Notes under the pieces: generated by a model
Told to the model about the DNA's origin: nothing
Databases searched by the model: none
The model's input: the letters and a program-made list of their open reading frames with translations, nothing else
Source: Streptomyces sp. NBC_01341
Lineage (GTDB): Bacteria > Actinomycetota > Actinomycetes > Streptomycetales > Streptomycetaceae
Assembly (NCBI RefSeq): GCF_035946055.1
Contig: NZ_CP108364.1
Location: forward strand, 7,347,388-7,411,387
Reading direction: 5' to 3'
DNA: 64,000 nt
Position numbers and translations under genes: made by a program
Shown: in pieces, positions 17,240 through 27,540 of the stretch
Position numbering within the stretch: position 1 is the first letter of the stretch
How the letters are laid out: every line of letters begins with the position of its first letter

Positions 17240-18079
17240 ATGGCAAGGACGTGGCTGATCACTGGGGGCTCGCAGGGCCTGGGCAAGGCGCTGGTGCTCG
17301 CAGCCCTGGAGGCCGGCGACAACGTCGTGGTGACCTCCCGCAATCCGGAGGCACTGTCTTCCCTGAAGGCCGAGCACCCGGAACAGCTGGAGGCGGTGGC
17401 GCTGGACGTCACCTCTCCGTCCCACTCCCGGGAGGTGGTAGCCGCAGCGGTGGAGCGGTTCGGCTCGGTCGACGTCGTCGTCAACAACGCCGGCTACGCC
17501 ACCAGCGGCTCGATCGAGGACTTTCCCGAGGAAGAGTTTCGCGCGCAGGTTGATGCCAACCTGTACGGAGTCGTCAACGTGACCCGGGCGGTGCTTCCGG
17601 TCATGCGCCGCCAGCGGTCCGGGCATATTGTCCAGATCTCCTCGATCGGCGGGCGTGTGGGTGGTACGCCGGGTCTGAGCGCCTACCAGACCGCAAAGTT
17701 CGCCGTCGAAGGGTTCTCCGAGGCCCTGGCGAACGAGGTGGCTCCGTTCGGTGTCAAGGTCACCATCATTGAGCCGGGTGGCATCCGCACCGGTTGGGCC
17801 GCGGGTGCGGCGAAGCCTTCAGGTCCCATTACCCCCGACTACGAGGAGAGTGTGGGTCTGTGGCTGGCCCGGTTCGCTGACTACGCCGGCAACGAGCCCG
17901 GTGACCCTGACCGCATGGCCCGCGCGATCATCGGCGCGGTAGACGCCGAGGAGCCCCCGCGCCGGCTGCTGCTCGGCAGTGACGCCCTTGGCATCGCCAT
18001 CAGCTCGGAGGAAGGCCGTCTCGCCGAGGCCAACAAGTGGGCCGAGGTAAGCCGTTCCACGGACTACCCCACCGCCTGA
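17240..18079 (+). CDS. SDR-family oxidoreductase (279 aa)
   Basis: Short-chain dehydrogenase: WLITGGSQGLGKALVLAALE (cofactor motif), LDVTSPSHS, VVNNAGYATSGSIEDFPEEE, ISSIGGRVGGTPGLSAYQTA ending in the YxxxK triad (YQTAK), and EPGGIRTGWA. ATG 17240 follows a strong GAGGAGAG. First gene of a same-strand run with another SDR (85-bp gap), an aldehyde dehydrogenase and an MFS transporter. Likely oxidises an alcohol or reduces a carbonyl feeding the aldehyde dehydrogenase. Confidence 0.87.
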   Translation: MARTWLITGGSQGLGKALVLAALEAGDNVVVTSRNPEALSSLKAEHPEQLEAVALDVTSPSHSREVVAAAVERFGSVDVVVNNAGYATSGSIEDFPEEEFRAQVDANLYGVVNVTRAVLPVMRRQRSGHIVQISSIGGRVGGTPGLSAYQTAKFAVEGFSEALANEVAPFGVKVTIIEPGGIRTGWAAGAAKPSGPITPDYEESVGLWLARFADYAGNEPGDPDRMARAIIGAVDAEEPPRRLLLGSDALGIAISSEEGRLAEANKWAEVSRSTDYPTA

Positions 18080-18164
18080 CGGCACCGTGCGGGCCCGGCG
18101 GTCGCCCGGTCGAGGTACCGGCCCCGCCCGCCCTGCCACCGATTCCCAGCAGAGGTGAGAAGCA

Positions 18165-19049
18165 ATGTCCAAGACCTTTCTGATAGCCGGTGCGGCCGGA
18201 GGACTGGGCGGCCACGTCGTCGAGGCGGCGCTCGCCGCTGGCCATAACGTGGTGGCAACCGACTTGGCACCCGACACAGTGCCCGTCCCCAATGAGCACC
18301 GTGACCGGCTGCGTGTACGCGCCATGGATATAACCGATCCGGTTTCCGCCCGTGACGCGGTCGCCCACGCGGTCGCCGAGTTCGGAGCCGTCGACGTTTT
18401 GGTGAACAGCGCAGGTGTCCGAAGCGTCGGCTCGATCGAAGACATGCCCGAGGATGATTTCCACCGTGATGTGAACGTCAACTTCTTCGGCGCGGTCAAC
18501 ATGGTGCGTGCCGTGCTTCCGGTGATGCGCCCGCGACGTTCGGGCAGCATCATCAACCTCTCCACCATCGGCGGCCGCCGCAACCAGCCCGGCCTGAGTG
18601 CCTACCAGTCGTCGAAGTGGGCGGTGGGCGGGTTCACCGAGATCCTCGCGCGTGAGGTCGCCCCCTTCGGGGTCCGCGTCACGCTGGTCGAGACGGGCGG
18701 CATCCAGACCCCCTGGGCGGCCGCCCCGATGCCAACGCCCGACATTCACGACGAGTACCAGGAAACAGTAGGCTTCTTCGCCCGCACCTACAACAACAAC
18801 CCCGACGTGCAGCGTGGTGACCCGGCCAAGATGGCCGCCGTAATCCTGCGCCTCATTGAGGAGGCAGCCCCGCCGACACGGCTCCTTCTGGGCTCCGACG
18901 CGGCCTGGCTCGCTCCGCAGATCACCGATGCGCGTGCAGCGGAGGACGCGAAGTGGCGTGACCTCAGCGTGTCCACCGACCTCGACGGCCTCGGCGACTT
19001 CGCCGACTCCACGGTCGCCCAAATGGTCCGCCCGCCCAAGAAGAGCTGA
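18165..19049 (+). CDS. SDR-family oxidoreductase (294 aa)
   Basis: Paralogue of the preceding SDR. FLIAGAAGGLGGHVVEAALA is a slightly divergent cofactor motif (AGAAGGLG), followed by LVNSAGVRSVGSIEDMPEDD, INLSTIGGRRNQPGLSAYQS (triad YQSSK) and VETGGIQTPWA. ATG 18165 follows AGAGGTGAGAAGC. Two tandem SDRs of similar layout suggest duplication with divergence for consecutive steps or for different stereoisomers. NADP versus NAD preference cannot be told. Confidence 0.85.
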   Translation: MSKTFLIAGAAGGLGGHVVEAALAAGHNVVATDLAPDTVPVPNEHRDRLRVRAMDITDPVSARDAVAHAVAEFGAVDVLVNSAGVRSVGSIEDMPEDDFHRDVNVNFFGAVNMVRAVLPVMRPRRSGSIINLSTIGGRRNQPGLSAYQSSKWAVGGFTEILAREVAPFGVRVTLVETGGIQTPWAAAPMPTPDIHDEYQETVGFFARTYNNNPDVQRGDPAKMAAVILRLIEEAAPPTRLLLGSDAAWLAPQITDARAAEDAKWRDLSVSTDLDGLGDFADSTVAQMVRPPKKS

Positions 19050-19265
19050 CCGGCGGTCCGCCCGCCCCGCCAGCTCCCGCAGCCGCGGCCGCCGCCGCGG
19101 GAGGACCGGCGACATCATCACAACGAACTTCTGTGCGAAGGGCGCACGCCGTAGAGCGTGCAGCTCCTCTCCTGCGCAGCACCGACCGGCGACGCGCACC
19201 CGCCGCGCGTCTTCTCCAGAGCTTTCCTCCCTTCCCCCCAAACTGCACTTGAAGGAATGACAGAC

Positions 19266-20717
19266 ATGACCGTGCGCAACGATCTGTACATCGGTGGTCA
19301 CTGGGTGGCTCCCAGCGCCCCAGAGCTGACCCTCGACATCCTCTCCCCGCATGACCAGTCAGTCCTCGGCCGTGTGGCGCAGGCCGCCCCGGCGGACGTG
19401 GACAAGGCCGTAGCCGCGGCCCGCGAGGCCTTCGATCACGGCCCGTGGCCGCACAGCACGCCGGAGGAACGTCAGGAGGTCGTGCGTCGCTATGACGCGC
19501 TGCGTTCCGCCCGCGCGGACGAGATCGCCGCGGTGATCTCCGCAGAGAACGGTTCCGCCGGCTGGTTCACCAAGGTCGGCCAGCCCTTCCTGACCCGCCA
19601 GGTCAATGCCTACCTCAAGGCGGCCGAGGAGTTCGGCTGGGAAGAGGTCCTCACACCGTCCGACCCGTCGGTGGCCTTCGACACCATCGTGCGCCGTGAG
19701 GCGATAGGTGTGGTTGCCGCGGTCATCCCCTGGAACTCGCCATTCTCTGCAGCCACCGCCAAGCTGATCCCGGCCCTGCTGGCCGGTAACACCGTCGTTC
19801 TGAAGGTCTCCCAGGAGAACTCACTGAGCATGGCCCTGCTGGCGGACCTCTGGCACGAGGCCGGCTTGCCCGAGGGCGTGCTCAGCGTCCTTCCTGCGGA
19901 CCGTGAGACCAGCGAGTACCTCGTCTCGCACCCCGGGGTGGACAAGATCTCCTTCACCGGTTCGACGCGGGCCGGCCGTCGTATCGCTTCCATAGCTGGC
20001 GAACAGCTGAAGCGAGTGGGCCTCGAGCTGGGTGGCAAGTCGGCCTCGCTGATCCTGGACGACGCGGACGTGACGGCCGCGATGCAGGGTCTGCGGTTCG
20101 GCTCGCTGGGCAACAACGGTGAGGCCTGCATCCTGCAGACCCGCATCCTGGCCCCCCGCGGCCGCTACGCGGAGGTTGTGGCCGCAGTGAAGGAGATGGT
20201 CGAATCGCTGAAGGTCGGCGACCCCTCCGCCCCCGACACCTTCATCGGCCCGATGATTCGCCGTGACCAGCAGCAGCGCGTCATCGACTACATCAACATC
20301 GGCATCGAGGACGGGGCGCGTCTGGTGACCGGCGGCCCGCGGGTCCCTGAGGGCCTGGAGAAGGGCAACTACGTCACCCCGACCGTGTTCGCCGACGTCG
20401 AAAACAGCATGCGCATCGCGCAGGAGGAGATCTTCGGGCCGGTTCTGGTCGTCATCGCCTACGACGATGATGACGATGCCGTCCGCATCGCCAACGACTC
20501 CGAGTACGGACTGTCCGGCGGCATCTGGACTTCTGATCCCGACCGCGCCCTGGCCGTCGCCCGCCGTCTGCGCACCGGCACGGTCACCTTGAACGGATCG
20601 CCGATCAGCTTCGACGGCCCTTTCGGCGGCTACAAGGCGAGCGGCCTCGGCCGCGAGTACGGCAAGGTCGGTCTGACCGGCTACGTGGAGCACAAGTCGA
20701 TCACTCGCGCCCGGTAA
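19266..20717 (+). CDS. NAD(P)-dependent aldehyde dehydrogenase (483 aa)
   Basis: Full-length ALDH superfamily enzyme: DLYIGGHWV N-terminus, VVAAVIPWNSPFSAATAKLI, KISFTGSTRAGRRI nucleotide-binding block, general base Glu254 in LELGGKSASL, nucleophile Cys288 in GEACIL, and the C-terminal FGGYKASGLGREYG motif. The second of two close ATGs (19266) is preferred since GAAGGA (19251-19256) sits nine bases before it. Oxidises an aldehyde to the acid; with the two SDRs this forms an alcohol-to-acid route. Cytosolic. Confidence 0.88.
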   Translation: MTVRNDLYIGGHWVAPSAPELTLDILSPHDQSVLGRVAQAAPADVDKAVAAAREAFDHGPWPHSTPEERQEVVRRYDALRSARADEIAAVISAENGSAGWFTKVGQPFLTRQVNAYLKAAEEFGWEEVLTPSDPSVAFDTIVRREAIGVVAAVIPWNSPFSAATAKLIPALLAGNTVVLKVSQENSLSMALLADLWHEAGLPEGVLSVLPADRETSEYLVSHPGVDKISFTGSTRAGRRIASIAGEQLKRVGLELGGKSASLILDDADVTAAMQGLRFGSLGNNGEACILQTRILAPRGRYAEVVAAVKEMVESLKVGDPSAPDTFIGPMIRRDQQQRVIDYINIGIEDGARLVTGGPRVPEGLEKGNYVTPTVFADVENSMRIAQEEIFGPVLVVIAYDDDDDAVRIANDSEYGLSGGIWTSDPDRALAVARRLRTGTVTLNGSPISFDGPFGGYKASGLGREYGKVGLTGYVEHKSITRAR

Positions 20718-21183
20718 AACCCCAGCGGTACGGGCCGAACTGGATAGTGAAGGTCCGACCGCATCCTCCACGGTCAGACCTCGCTTCCCGTGAGCCACCC
20801 GACACGAAAAGCCTTCCGGACACAAGGAAAGGCCGTGTCAGAGCAAGGAAAGGTCATCGGGGTGAAGGCCCTCCCCATACCGAGGTTCTACACCTCGACA
20901 TGACGTGGCGAGTGACGCGGCCGTCCCCGCAGGCTGGTCGCCGTCTGCCTGCGGGGACGGCCGCGTCAGCTGGACAAGTGGCCCTACGCCCGTGCGCCGT
21001 GCGGCCGAGGCGCACCTAGCGCGTGCGACCGGCAGCCCGACCTCTCGATGGCCGAGGCCACCTCCCCTCAAGCATCCGCCACACTGCCACGCAGCCGTCG
21101 CCGTACCAGCGTGTGCCCCTCGTACATGCCGGTACGACAACGTCCGGCCCCCACCAGGCCGCCCGTCTCAGAGAGAGTCACCC
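20718..21183. other. intergenic region with repeats and a strong hairpin
   Basis: No gene seen. Holds CGAGGT(TCTAC)ACCTCG at 20881-20897, a 10-bp direct repeat CAAGGAAAGG (20823, 20842), and a 21-bp perfect inverted repeat (separate entry). Confidence 0.5.
20914..20967. repeat. perfect 21-bp inverted repeat, 12-nt loop
   Basis: Arms 20914-20934 and 20947-20967 are exact reverse complements (arm begins GACGCGGCCG and ends CAGGC). No T-run follows, as is common for high-GC terminators. It may end the ALDH transcript or be a miniature repeat element. Confidence 0.75.
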
Positions 21184-22569
21184 ATGCCCCGTCCCTCCTC
21201 CCGCCTCACGTTCGCGGTCCTAGCGACCGGTGCGGGCGTCTTCTCCATGCTGCAGTCGCTAATCGCACCAGCTTTGCCGACGGTCCAGCACGCTCTGCAC
21301 ACCTCCCAGTCCACCGTGACCTGGGTGATGACCGCCTACCTCCTGTCCGCCTCAGTGCTCACGCCGATCCTGGGCCGCGTCGGCGACCTTCTCGGCAAGA
21401 AGCGGACGATGATCGCCGTCCTGTTGGCTGTTCTTGCGGGGTGCCTGCTCGCCGCCCTCGCGCCGAACATCGGTGTGCTGATCATCGCCCGGATCATCCA
21501 GGGCGCGGGAGGTGCCCTCTTCCCACTGTCATTCGGCATCATCCGCGACCAGTTTGCGCCCGACAAGGTTAGCTCCAGCATCAGCAACCTGTCCGCCGTG
21601 ATCGCCGCTGGTGGCGGCCTCGGCATCGTCGCCGCCGGCCCCATCGTCAGCGCGCTTGACTATCACTGGCTCTTCTGGATCCCCGTCATCATCGTCGCCC
21701 TGACCGCGCTGATAGCCCTGCGCTACGTCCCGGAGTCGCCGAAACGGGCGGCCGGGTCGGTCAATTGGATCGGCGCGGTAATGCTGTCCGGCTGGCTGGT
21801 CGCCCTGCTCCTGCCCCTCACCCAGGGAACCCGCTGGGGCTGGGGCTCTACCCAGGTGAGTGGTCTGTTCGCCACCGCCATTGTGCTGTGCGCGCTGTGG
21901 CTGTTCGCCGAATCCCGCTCCAAGAGCCCCCTGATCGACCTGCGCATCATGCGCCTGCCCGCCGTATGGACCACCAACGCCGCAGGTCTACTGTTCGGCG
22001 CAGGCATGTTCGCGATCTGGTCATTCCTACCCGGGTTCGTCCAGACGCCCAAATCCGCCGGATACGGATTCGGTGCAAGCGTCACCGGCTCCGGACTGCT
22101 CATGGTTCCGATGCTCATCGCCATGTTCGTCTCCGGCATTCTCAGCGGCCGCCTGGAGCCCATCGTCGGGTCCAAACGCCTGCTTGTCGCCGGTTCCGTC
22201 TTCGCCGCAGTCGCCTGCGGCATCCTTTCGCTCTGGCGCGAGCAGCAGTGGCAGGTCGCGCTCGTCGCGGGCCTGTTCGGATTCGGCATCGGGCTTGCCT
22301 TCGCCTCGATGGCCAACCTCATCGTCCACAGCGTCCCTGCCGAGCAAACCGGCGCCGCGACGGGCATGAACGCCAACCTGCGCACCATCGGCGGCTCCAT
22401 CGGAACCGCCTTGACCAGTCTGCTGGTCACTAGTCGGCTGCAGCCCTCGGGCCTGCCCTACAACGCCGGCTACACCCACGGCTTCACCCTCCTCGCAGGA
22501 CTCCTTGTCGCGGCCGCCCTCGTAGCCACCCTGGTGCCGCCCCGGCTTGCCGCGCGCAGCCGCCACTGA
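21184..22569 (+). CDS. MFS multidrug-type transporter, DHA2-like (461 aa)
   Basis: About 14 hydrophobic helices. MQSLIAPALP-like first helix (SMLQSLIAPALPTVQHAL), TWVMTAYLLSASVLTPILGR with GRVGDLLGKKR (motif A), ARIIQGAGGALFPLSFGIIR (motif B/C region), and a late GAATGMNANLRTIGGSIGTA. This is the layout of DHA2 drug:proton antiporters. ATG 21184 lies after a weak GAGAGAG. Probably exports the compound or product handled by the upstream enzymes, under the same TetR regulator, although the 466-bp gap with a hairpin allows a separate promoter. Confidence 0.87.
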   Translation: MPRPSSRLTFAVLATGAGVFSMLQSLIAPALPTVQHALHTSQSTVTWVMTAYLLSASVLTPILGRVGDLLGKKRTMIAVLLAVLAGCLLAALAPNIGVLIIARIIQGAGGALFPLSFGIIRDQFAPDKVSSSISNLSAVIAAGGGLGIVAAGPIVSALDYHWLFWIPVIIVALTALIALRYVPESPKRAAGSVNWIGAVMLSGWLVALLLPLTQGTRWGWGSTQVSGLFATAIVLCALWLFAESRSKSPLIDLRIMRLPAVWTTNAAGLLFGAGMFAIWSFLPGFVQTPKSAGYGFGASVTGSGLLMVPMLIAMFVSGILSGRLEPIVGSKRLLVAGSVFAAVACGILSLWREQQWQVALVAGLFGFGIGLAFASMANLIVHSVPAEQTGAATGMNANLRTIGGSIGTALTSLLVTSRLQPSGLPYNAGYTHGFTLLAGLLVAAALVATLVPPRLAARSRH

Positions 22570-23404
22570 GGCCGAGGCCGTAACCAACTCCCACACCGCC
22601 GAAACCCCCGCCAGGGTGGTGACGCTGACCGGCAAGGACTGAATTCCCGACGAGTGCGGTGGCCGCGCCAATGGCTCTCGCACTCGTCTCCACCGACTCA
22701 CAGCGACGGAGATCCCCCAAGCCCGCTGGGATACCCAATACCCCTCGACTGTTCCGTGTCCGTTGCCCGGGCACAGTGGCTCCCGGCCCGCCCCGATCCC
22801 GCGGAAACCTGCTCCCGAATGCGCCACGTACGGGACCGAGGCCCTTGGGCGCGGGAGACTCCGAACACATGGCTCGCTCGATCGGAACGATCGCGTGAGC
22901 GGCGGACCGGCAGGTGGGATCTTTGAGCGGAGTCGTCCCGCCAACGGCGACCAGCAAAGAACCATTGTCCACTGGACAACAGGATTACTCCAGGGCACGT
23001 TGCGAGCAAGTGACAATCTTCCCAGTGGCCCCACCCCGGCGCGCTGAGTGCAAGGCGGAATGCCGCCCTCGAACTGGATGTACTGGTACGAACCTGAAAA
23101 CTCGCCAAGGGACACCCCACTCGGTGAGCTTGGAGGGGTGCTGGCGTCGCAGTGCGACGAGACTCTCGTTCCAGCTCTAGCCCGGACGGTTCATCCAGCC
23201 GACCAGAAGGATTGCACGCTGTGCGGGCGTGGTAACGAGCCCTGGTGCGGTGAACCGCCGCCCCGTCGCCCTGTGACGCAGAGCGGCGCGAACTGCGGCG
23301 ACTGGGGAGAGGCGCACGACCCTGATCCGCAGCCGAGCCGTGAACGGCGTCGTGGTCGGAACGACTGGCCACTGCCCCGTACGATCGATTGGCGAGGAGT
23401 AGAG
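22570..23404. other. 835-bp stretch without a recognised gene
   Basis: Neither strand shows a convincing family. One clear dyad, TTGTCCA C TGGACAA (22965-22979), could be an operator. The frame leading into the next gene (23048 on) is open but contains cysteine- and proline-rich sequence with no motif I know. Confidence 0.4.
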
Positions 23405-23797
23405 ATGGCCACGGACGACGCCTACGAGCGGGCGCTGGATACCGCAAGTGAACTTCTGGGGCAGCGCCTGGAGCTCCCGATGAGCCCCAGTGAACCTACC
23501 TCCGGGGCGGATTTCCGCAAGGTCGCGACGGTGCACGCGTTCGGGGACTCCTGGACCCGCACCGCGTTGTCGACGCACGACCGAGCCCTAGTCTCCGTCG
23601 CCATCACCGCGACGCTGGGCGCATTCGAACCGCTGCGCGGGCAGCTGCGCATCGCGCTCAACAACGGTGTCACCCAGGACGAGATGGTCGACCTCTTCAT
23701 CCACCTCGCGGCATACGCAGGAGTGGCCCGCGCCTTTGAAACGTACCAAGTCGCCCTGTCGGTCTTTGCCGAGGGCGCTTCCTCCGGCCGCGCCTGA
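23405..23797 (+). CDS. carboxymuconolactone decarboxylase-like protein (130 aa)
   Basis: Helical CMD/AhpD-like fold: ATVHAFGDSWTRTALSTHDR, ALVSVAITATLGAFEPLRGQ, LRIALNNGVTQDEMVDLFIH and LAAYAGVARAFETYQVALSV. The pattern resembles 4-carboxymuconolactone decarboxylase (PcaC type) rather than AhpD, since the CxxC redox pair is absent. ATG 23405 is preceded by GAGGAG. A possible member of the same catabolic cluster, though 0.8 kb separates it from the transporter. Confidence 0.8.
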   Translation: MATDDAYERALDTASELLGQRLELPMSPSEPTSGADFRKVATVHAFGDSWTRTALSTHDRALVSVAITATLGAFEPLRGQLRIALNNGVTQDEMVDLFIHLAAYAGVARAFETYQVALSVFAEGASSGRA

Positions 23798-24033
23798 CAC
23801 CCGGTAACGGTCTCCTGTCCGATCAGGTTTCCGAGGTGCGGATGGCACCAGCGCGGTCGGCGCCCCGGTCCACGGTGAAGTACCCGATCCCGTGGGACCG
23901 GAGCAGCCGATGAGCACCCGGCGCCGTCCCGCCCGACGCCCTCCTGCGCGCCCGACGCCCTCCTGCGCGGCCGTGGCCTTCCGGCAGTTCCCCGTCCCGG
24001 TCGCGTAGACGGAAGCAGGCCTACATCGGTACC

Positions 24034-24560
24034 GAGGCGCTGGTCGGTGTCGCCGTCCTCGTGTGGCTGGTGTCCGCGGTGATGGACTGGCTCGCCGCCC
24101 ACCCCTTGGTTCCTGCCGCTCACTCTGCTGACGGCTGGTGCGGGTGCCTTCTGCTGGTTCCGGCTTCGTGTGCAGGAGGGAGGCAACAGCAGGTACAAGC
24201 GCAGGCCGTGCGGTATCCGATGGAGAGCCTGGACCAGTTGCAGCACCGGCAGTTCGATGACCTGATGCTTCGCGACGGCTGCGCGGACGCTGTACAGGTC
24301 GGCGGGGCCGGCGACAACGGCGCGGACGTGAAGGCCACCGACCCCTTTGGGCGCCGCTGGGTCATGCAGTGCAAACACCGCCGCGCGGGTCGCGCCGGAG
24401 CCGGGGTCGGGACGCAGGACCTGCAGGTGCTGAACGGCACCGGACGCCCGGTCCACAAGGGTGATGTGGTCGTGCTGGTCACCAACGGTCGCTTCACCAA
24501 GCCGGCCGCCGACTTCGCTAGGTCTCAGCGCCTGCATCTGGTGGACCGGCACCGACGACT
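24034..24560 (+). pseudogene. membrane-anchored Mrr-like restriction endonuclease, frameshifted and 3'-truncated
   Basis: Starts with a hydrophobic helix (ALVGVAVLVWLVSAVMDWLA); an extra T near 24105 shifts the second helix (LPLTLLTAGAGAFCWFRLRV), and the frame returns by RQQQVQAQAVRYPMESLDQ. The nuclease core is clear: MLRDGCADAVQVGGAGDNGA, DVKATDPFGRRWVMQCKHRR with the D...QxK catalytic arrangement, then GRPVHKGDVVVLVTNGRFTK. After RSQRLHLVDR the homology stops. Similar proteins cut modified DNA. Confidence 0.65.
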
Positions 24561-24862
24561 CCCGCGCCTACGACGTTCGCGAGGAGCAGCGCCGTCTTCA
24601 GCACCATGCCCGGGTGGAACGTGAGCGCCTGGAGGAGGAAGAGGCCGAGCGCCGGCGGGAGGCGGCGGCGTGGCCGTGCCCGACCTGCGGCCGCGCAGTC
24701 CGGCCCAACGACGACTGGGAGACCCGGCCCACGGGCAGTGACTGCAGCGTCTGCACCAGCATCAGGAAACGCGAGCAGGAGGACGCCGCGGCCCGCGCCG
24801 CTGAGGAGGCAGAGGAGCGGGAGGAAGCCAGGAGGAATGGCCTCTTCGGCTTCCTGCGCTGA
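24553..24862 (+). pseudogene. coiled-coil zinc-ribbon protein, 5'-truncated
   Basis: A different frame from the nuclease. It begins at DSRAYDVREEQRRLQHHA, then a charged coiled coil, then WPCPTCGRAVR and TGSDCSVCTSIRKRE, giving two CxxC pairs for a zinc ribbon, a second charged helix and RRNGLFGFLR. It is fused head to tail with the nuclease fragment and has no start of its own. Family not named. Confidence 0.5.
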
Positions 24863-24957
24863 CCTGCGAGGTCCCCGCCAGCCCTTTGCCTCCTGCGCTG
24901 GAAGACCGCGCTTAACGCCTTCCCCATCACCTTCGACGGTCGGCTCTCCGCAGCACG

Positions 24958-27202
24958 TCAGTAACCCTTAACAACCCGTGTTACACCGCTTGTTTGGCAG
25001 ACCCTCCGATGGCCTTGAGGGGTCTCGGGGCGTTTGACGGTTTTGCCGACGTCGTAGTGGGTGGCGTTGTGTTGTCGGTGGTTGGTCTCGTGGGGGCGGA
25101 TGAGGAGGAGGGCGATGTCGTCGTGGCGGGGGCCGAGGCGTCCGGCGTGGCGGATAAGGGTGTCGGCGAGTGCGTCGAGGTCGTGGGTCTGGGCTTGTGC
25201 GAGGTGCTGGGCGAGGTTGGTGGTGGTGTCGTCGATGTCGGTGCCCGGGACTTCTACGAGGCCGTCGGTGTACAGGACGAGTACGGCGCCGGGCGGAAGG
25301 TCGATGTCGGTGGTGGGGTAGTCGGCGGCGGGGTCGATGCCGAGCAGGATTCCGGGTGTCAGGCGGAGTACTTCGGTGTGTCCGTCGGGGTGGCGGAGCA
25401 GGGGTGGGGGGTGTCCGGCGGTGGCGAGGTGGGCGCGGTGGCGGGTGGGGTCGATGCTGGCGATCAGGCAGCTGGTGAACAGCCCGGTGTCGAGGTCGAT
25501 GAGGAGGCGGTTGGTGTGGGCGAGGAGGTCGCCCGGGGGTGTGCCGGTAGTGGCGTGGGTGTGGACGGTGGTGCGGATCTGTCCCATGAGAGCGGCGGCG
25601 GTGGTGTTGTGGCCCTGGACGTCGCCGATCGCGGCTGTGGCGGTGGGTGCGGTCTCGATGAGGTCGTAGAAGTCGCCGCCGATGTCCGTGCTGTGGTCGG
25701 CGGGCAGGTAGCGGGCGACGACGTTCAGGCCGGGGACGCGGGGCAGAGCGCGGGGCAGCAGGCCGGCCTGGAGGGTGCGGGCGAGGGTGTGTTGTGTGTC
25801 GTAGAGGCGGGCGCGGTCGAGTGCTTGGGCAATCAGGCCGGACAGAGAGGTGAGTGTGGCGCGCTCTGCTGGGGTGAATGGGTGGGGCTGGTCGTAGGAG
25901 AGGGCCAGTGCGCCGATGGTGCGGCCGGAGACGGTCAGGGGCAGGAAGGCCCAGGAATTTCTGTTCTCGTGACGGGGCGCCTGGGGGTAGTGCTGCTGGA
26001 AGTCGGTGAAGGTGGGGAAGAAGGCCGGCTCGCCGGTGGCCATGGTTTGCGTGGTGGGGGTACGGTCGGCCAGGGGAGTGCCGTCGACACGGTTGATGAA
26101 CTCGTCGCTGTAGCCGCAGTGACCCAGGACGTGAAGCCGCCCCTCCGCTGCGGTCATGAGGACCATGCCCTGAGGGCCGAAGGCCGGCACGACCTGGTCG
26201 GCTACCCGTTCGACGACGTCCTGGCAGCTCACAGCTTCGGCCAGAGCTGCCGCGAGGTGCGTCAGGTGGTAGAGCGCCATCGCGCTGGCCGGTTCACGCG
26301 ATGGCGGCCCTTGCGGAAGCGGGGTAAGCCCATCGCCGGCAGTGGGGGTGATGGCGACGCTGATCCCGCTGTCGCTGGGGTAGAGCCGGAAGAGCAGTGA
26401 CACGTCCGGGGGGCGCACTACGGTGAACGAGGCGGGCTGGCGGGTGATCGCCACCGACCGGCAGCGGTCTTCGAAGAGCGGAGTGTGCAGCCACAGCAGC
26501 ACTTCCCACGGCCGCCTACCCATGAGGGACGCGGCGCCCGTATCCAGGAGATCGGAAGCGGCGGGATTGATGAAGGTAAGCCGGCCGTCCAGATCGAGGG
26601 CGCAGCAGCCGACGGGAAGCCGCTCGGTGAAGCGAAGCGCGGCCATGGCGTGCACAGGGTCGGCCGGGTGCGCCGGCGCGGACAGGACCCGCGCCTCCTC
26701 CGGAGGCAGTAGTGGTTGGCCGTGATCGGCTGCCTGCCCAAGTAGATATGCCGCGTTCCGGCAAAATGAGGTAATTGCTTCCTTCTCGTACCGGCTGAGC
26801 TGCGGCGGATGCTGAACGGGCCACAGCAGTGCGAGCCCGCCCCGCGTAGAGGAGCCTTCGGCGAGCGGCGCGGCAGCCAGCATAAAATCGTAGGGCAGCA
26901 CGACGCCCAGCTGCGGGTAACAGCGGGGCCACCTCCTCCTGGCTGCTCAGCCACAGCAGTCTCTGCTGGCGCATGGCGTCCGCGACCGGGGTGGATGTGT
27001 CCACATGGACACGGGCCCAGGGCGCGGCCAGCTGACGTGAAGCGCCGGACAGCAGCGTCAGCGACATCACCCGCTCGCCGGGCGGCAAGAGGTACAGCAA
27101 ACCGATTGACGCACCGGTATCCATGATCAGGTCGGCCATCAACGCATCCAGGCGCTCTACGGCAGTGCCGGAGTCGGCGCTGGATCCTGCAGGCTCCTCC
27201 AC
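24958..27202 (-). pseudogene. GAF/PAS SpoIIE-type PP2C phosphatase, one-base frameshift
   Basis: Paralogue of the 4.2-6.1 kb gene and nearly complete. The start MEEPAGSSADSGTAVERLDA and the first GAF part (MADLIMDTGASIGLLYLLPP, RLLWLSSQEEVA) are in one frame. An extra C in a C-run near 26922 shifts the rest, RCYPQLGVVLPYDFMLAAAP. Then come a PAS-like region (LDLDGRLTFINPAASDLLDT), a GAF domain and the SpoIIE domain (GGDFYDLIE, IGDVQGHN, TAGHPPPLL, YTDGLVE, DDIALLLI). All phosphatase motifs are intact. A single base would restore about 748 residues, so check for a sequencing error before calling it dead. Confidence 0.75.
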
Positions 27203-27540
27203 GACTTCACCTGCCTCCGCTGACGAACGCAGCCCTCACGAGACCAGCTGATACACCCACCGGCCTGACCTGCGCTGCTGACACCGACGGCCAGCCTCTG
27301 CGCTTGCGTCACCAGAAGGGCGAGACTCCAGTCGCGGGGGATGACTACCAGTGCGGCCATGTCTCCAGGGTGCGACTCCCCGCGGACCCTGGCACGCGGA
27401 GCCCACCATGCAAAACAGGCGGGACCCGCACGTCCCGCAGATGGAGTCACCTGGCCGTCAATGTGCGCGCTGCCCCCGGGGGGGCGGTACGGCGCGTCGA
27501 TCAGGCGATGCTGCGCTGGATGAAGGGGCGAGAACCCAAG

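Noticed and set aside
24994..26400. 468-codon plus-strand frame opposite the second SpoIIE gene
   Set aside because: Valine/glycine-rich antisense shadow; all conserved phosphatase motifs are on the minus strand.
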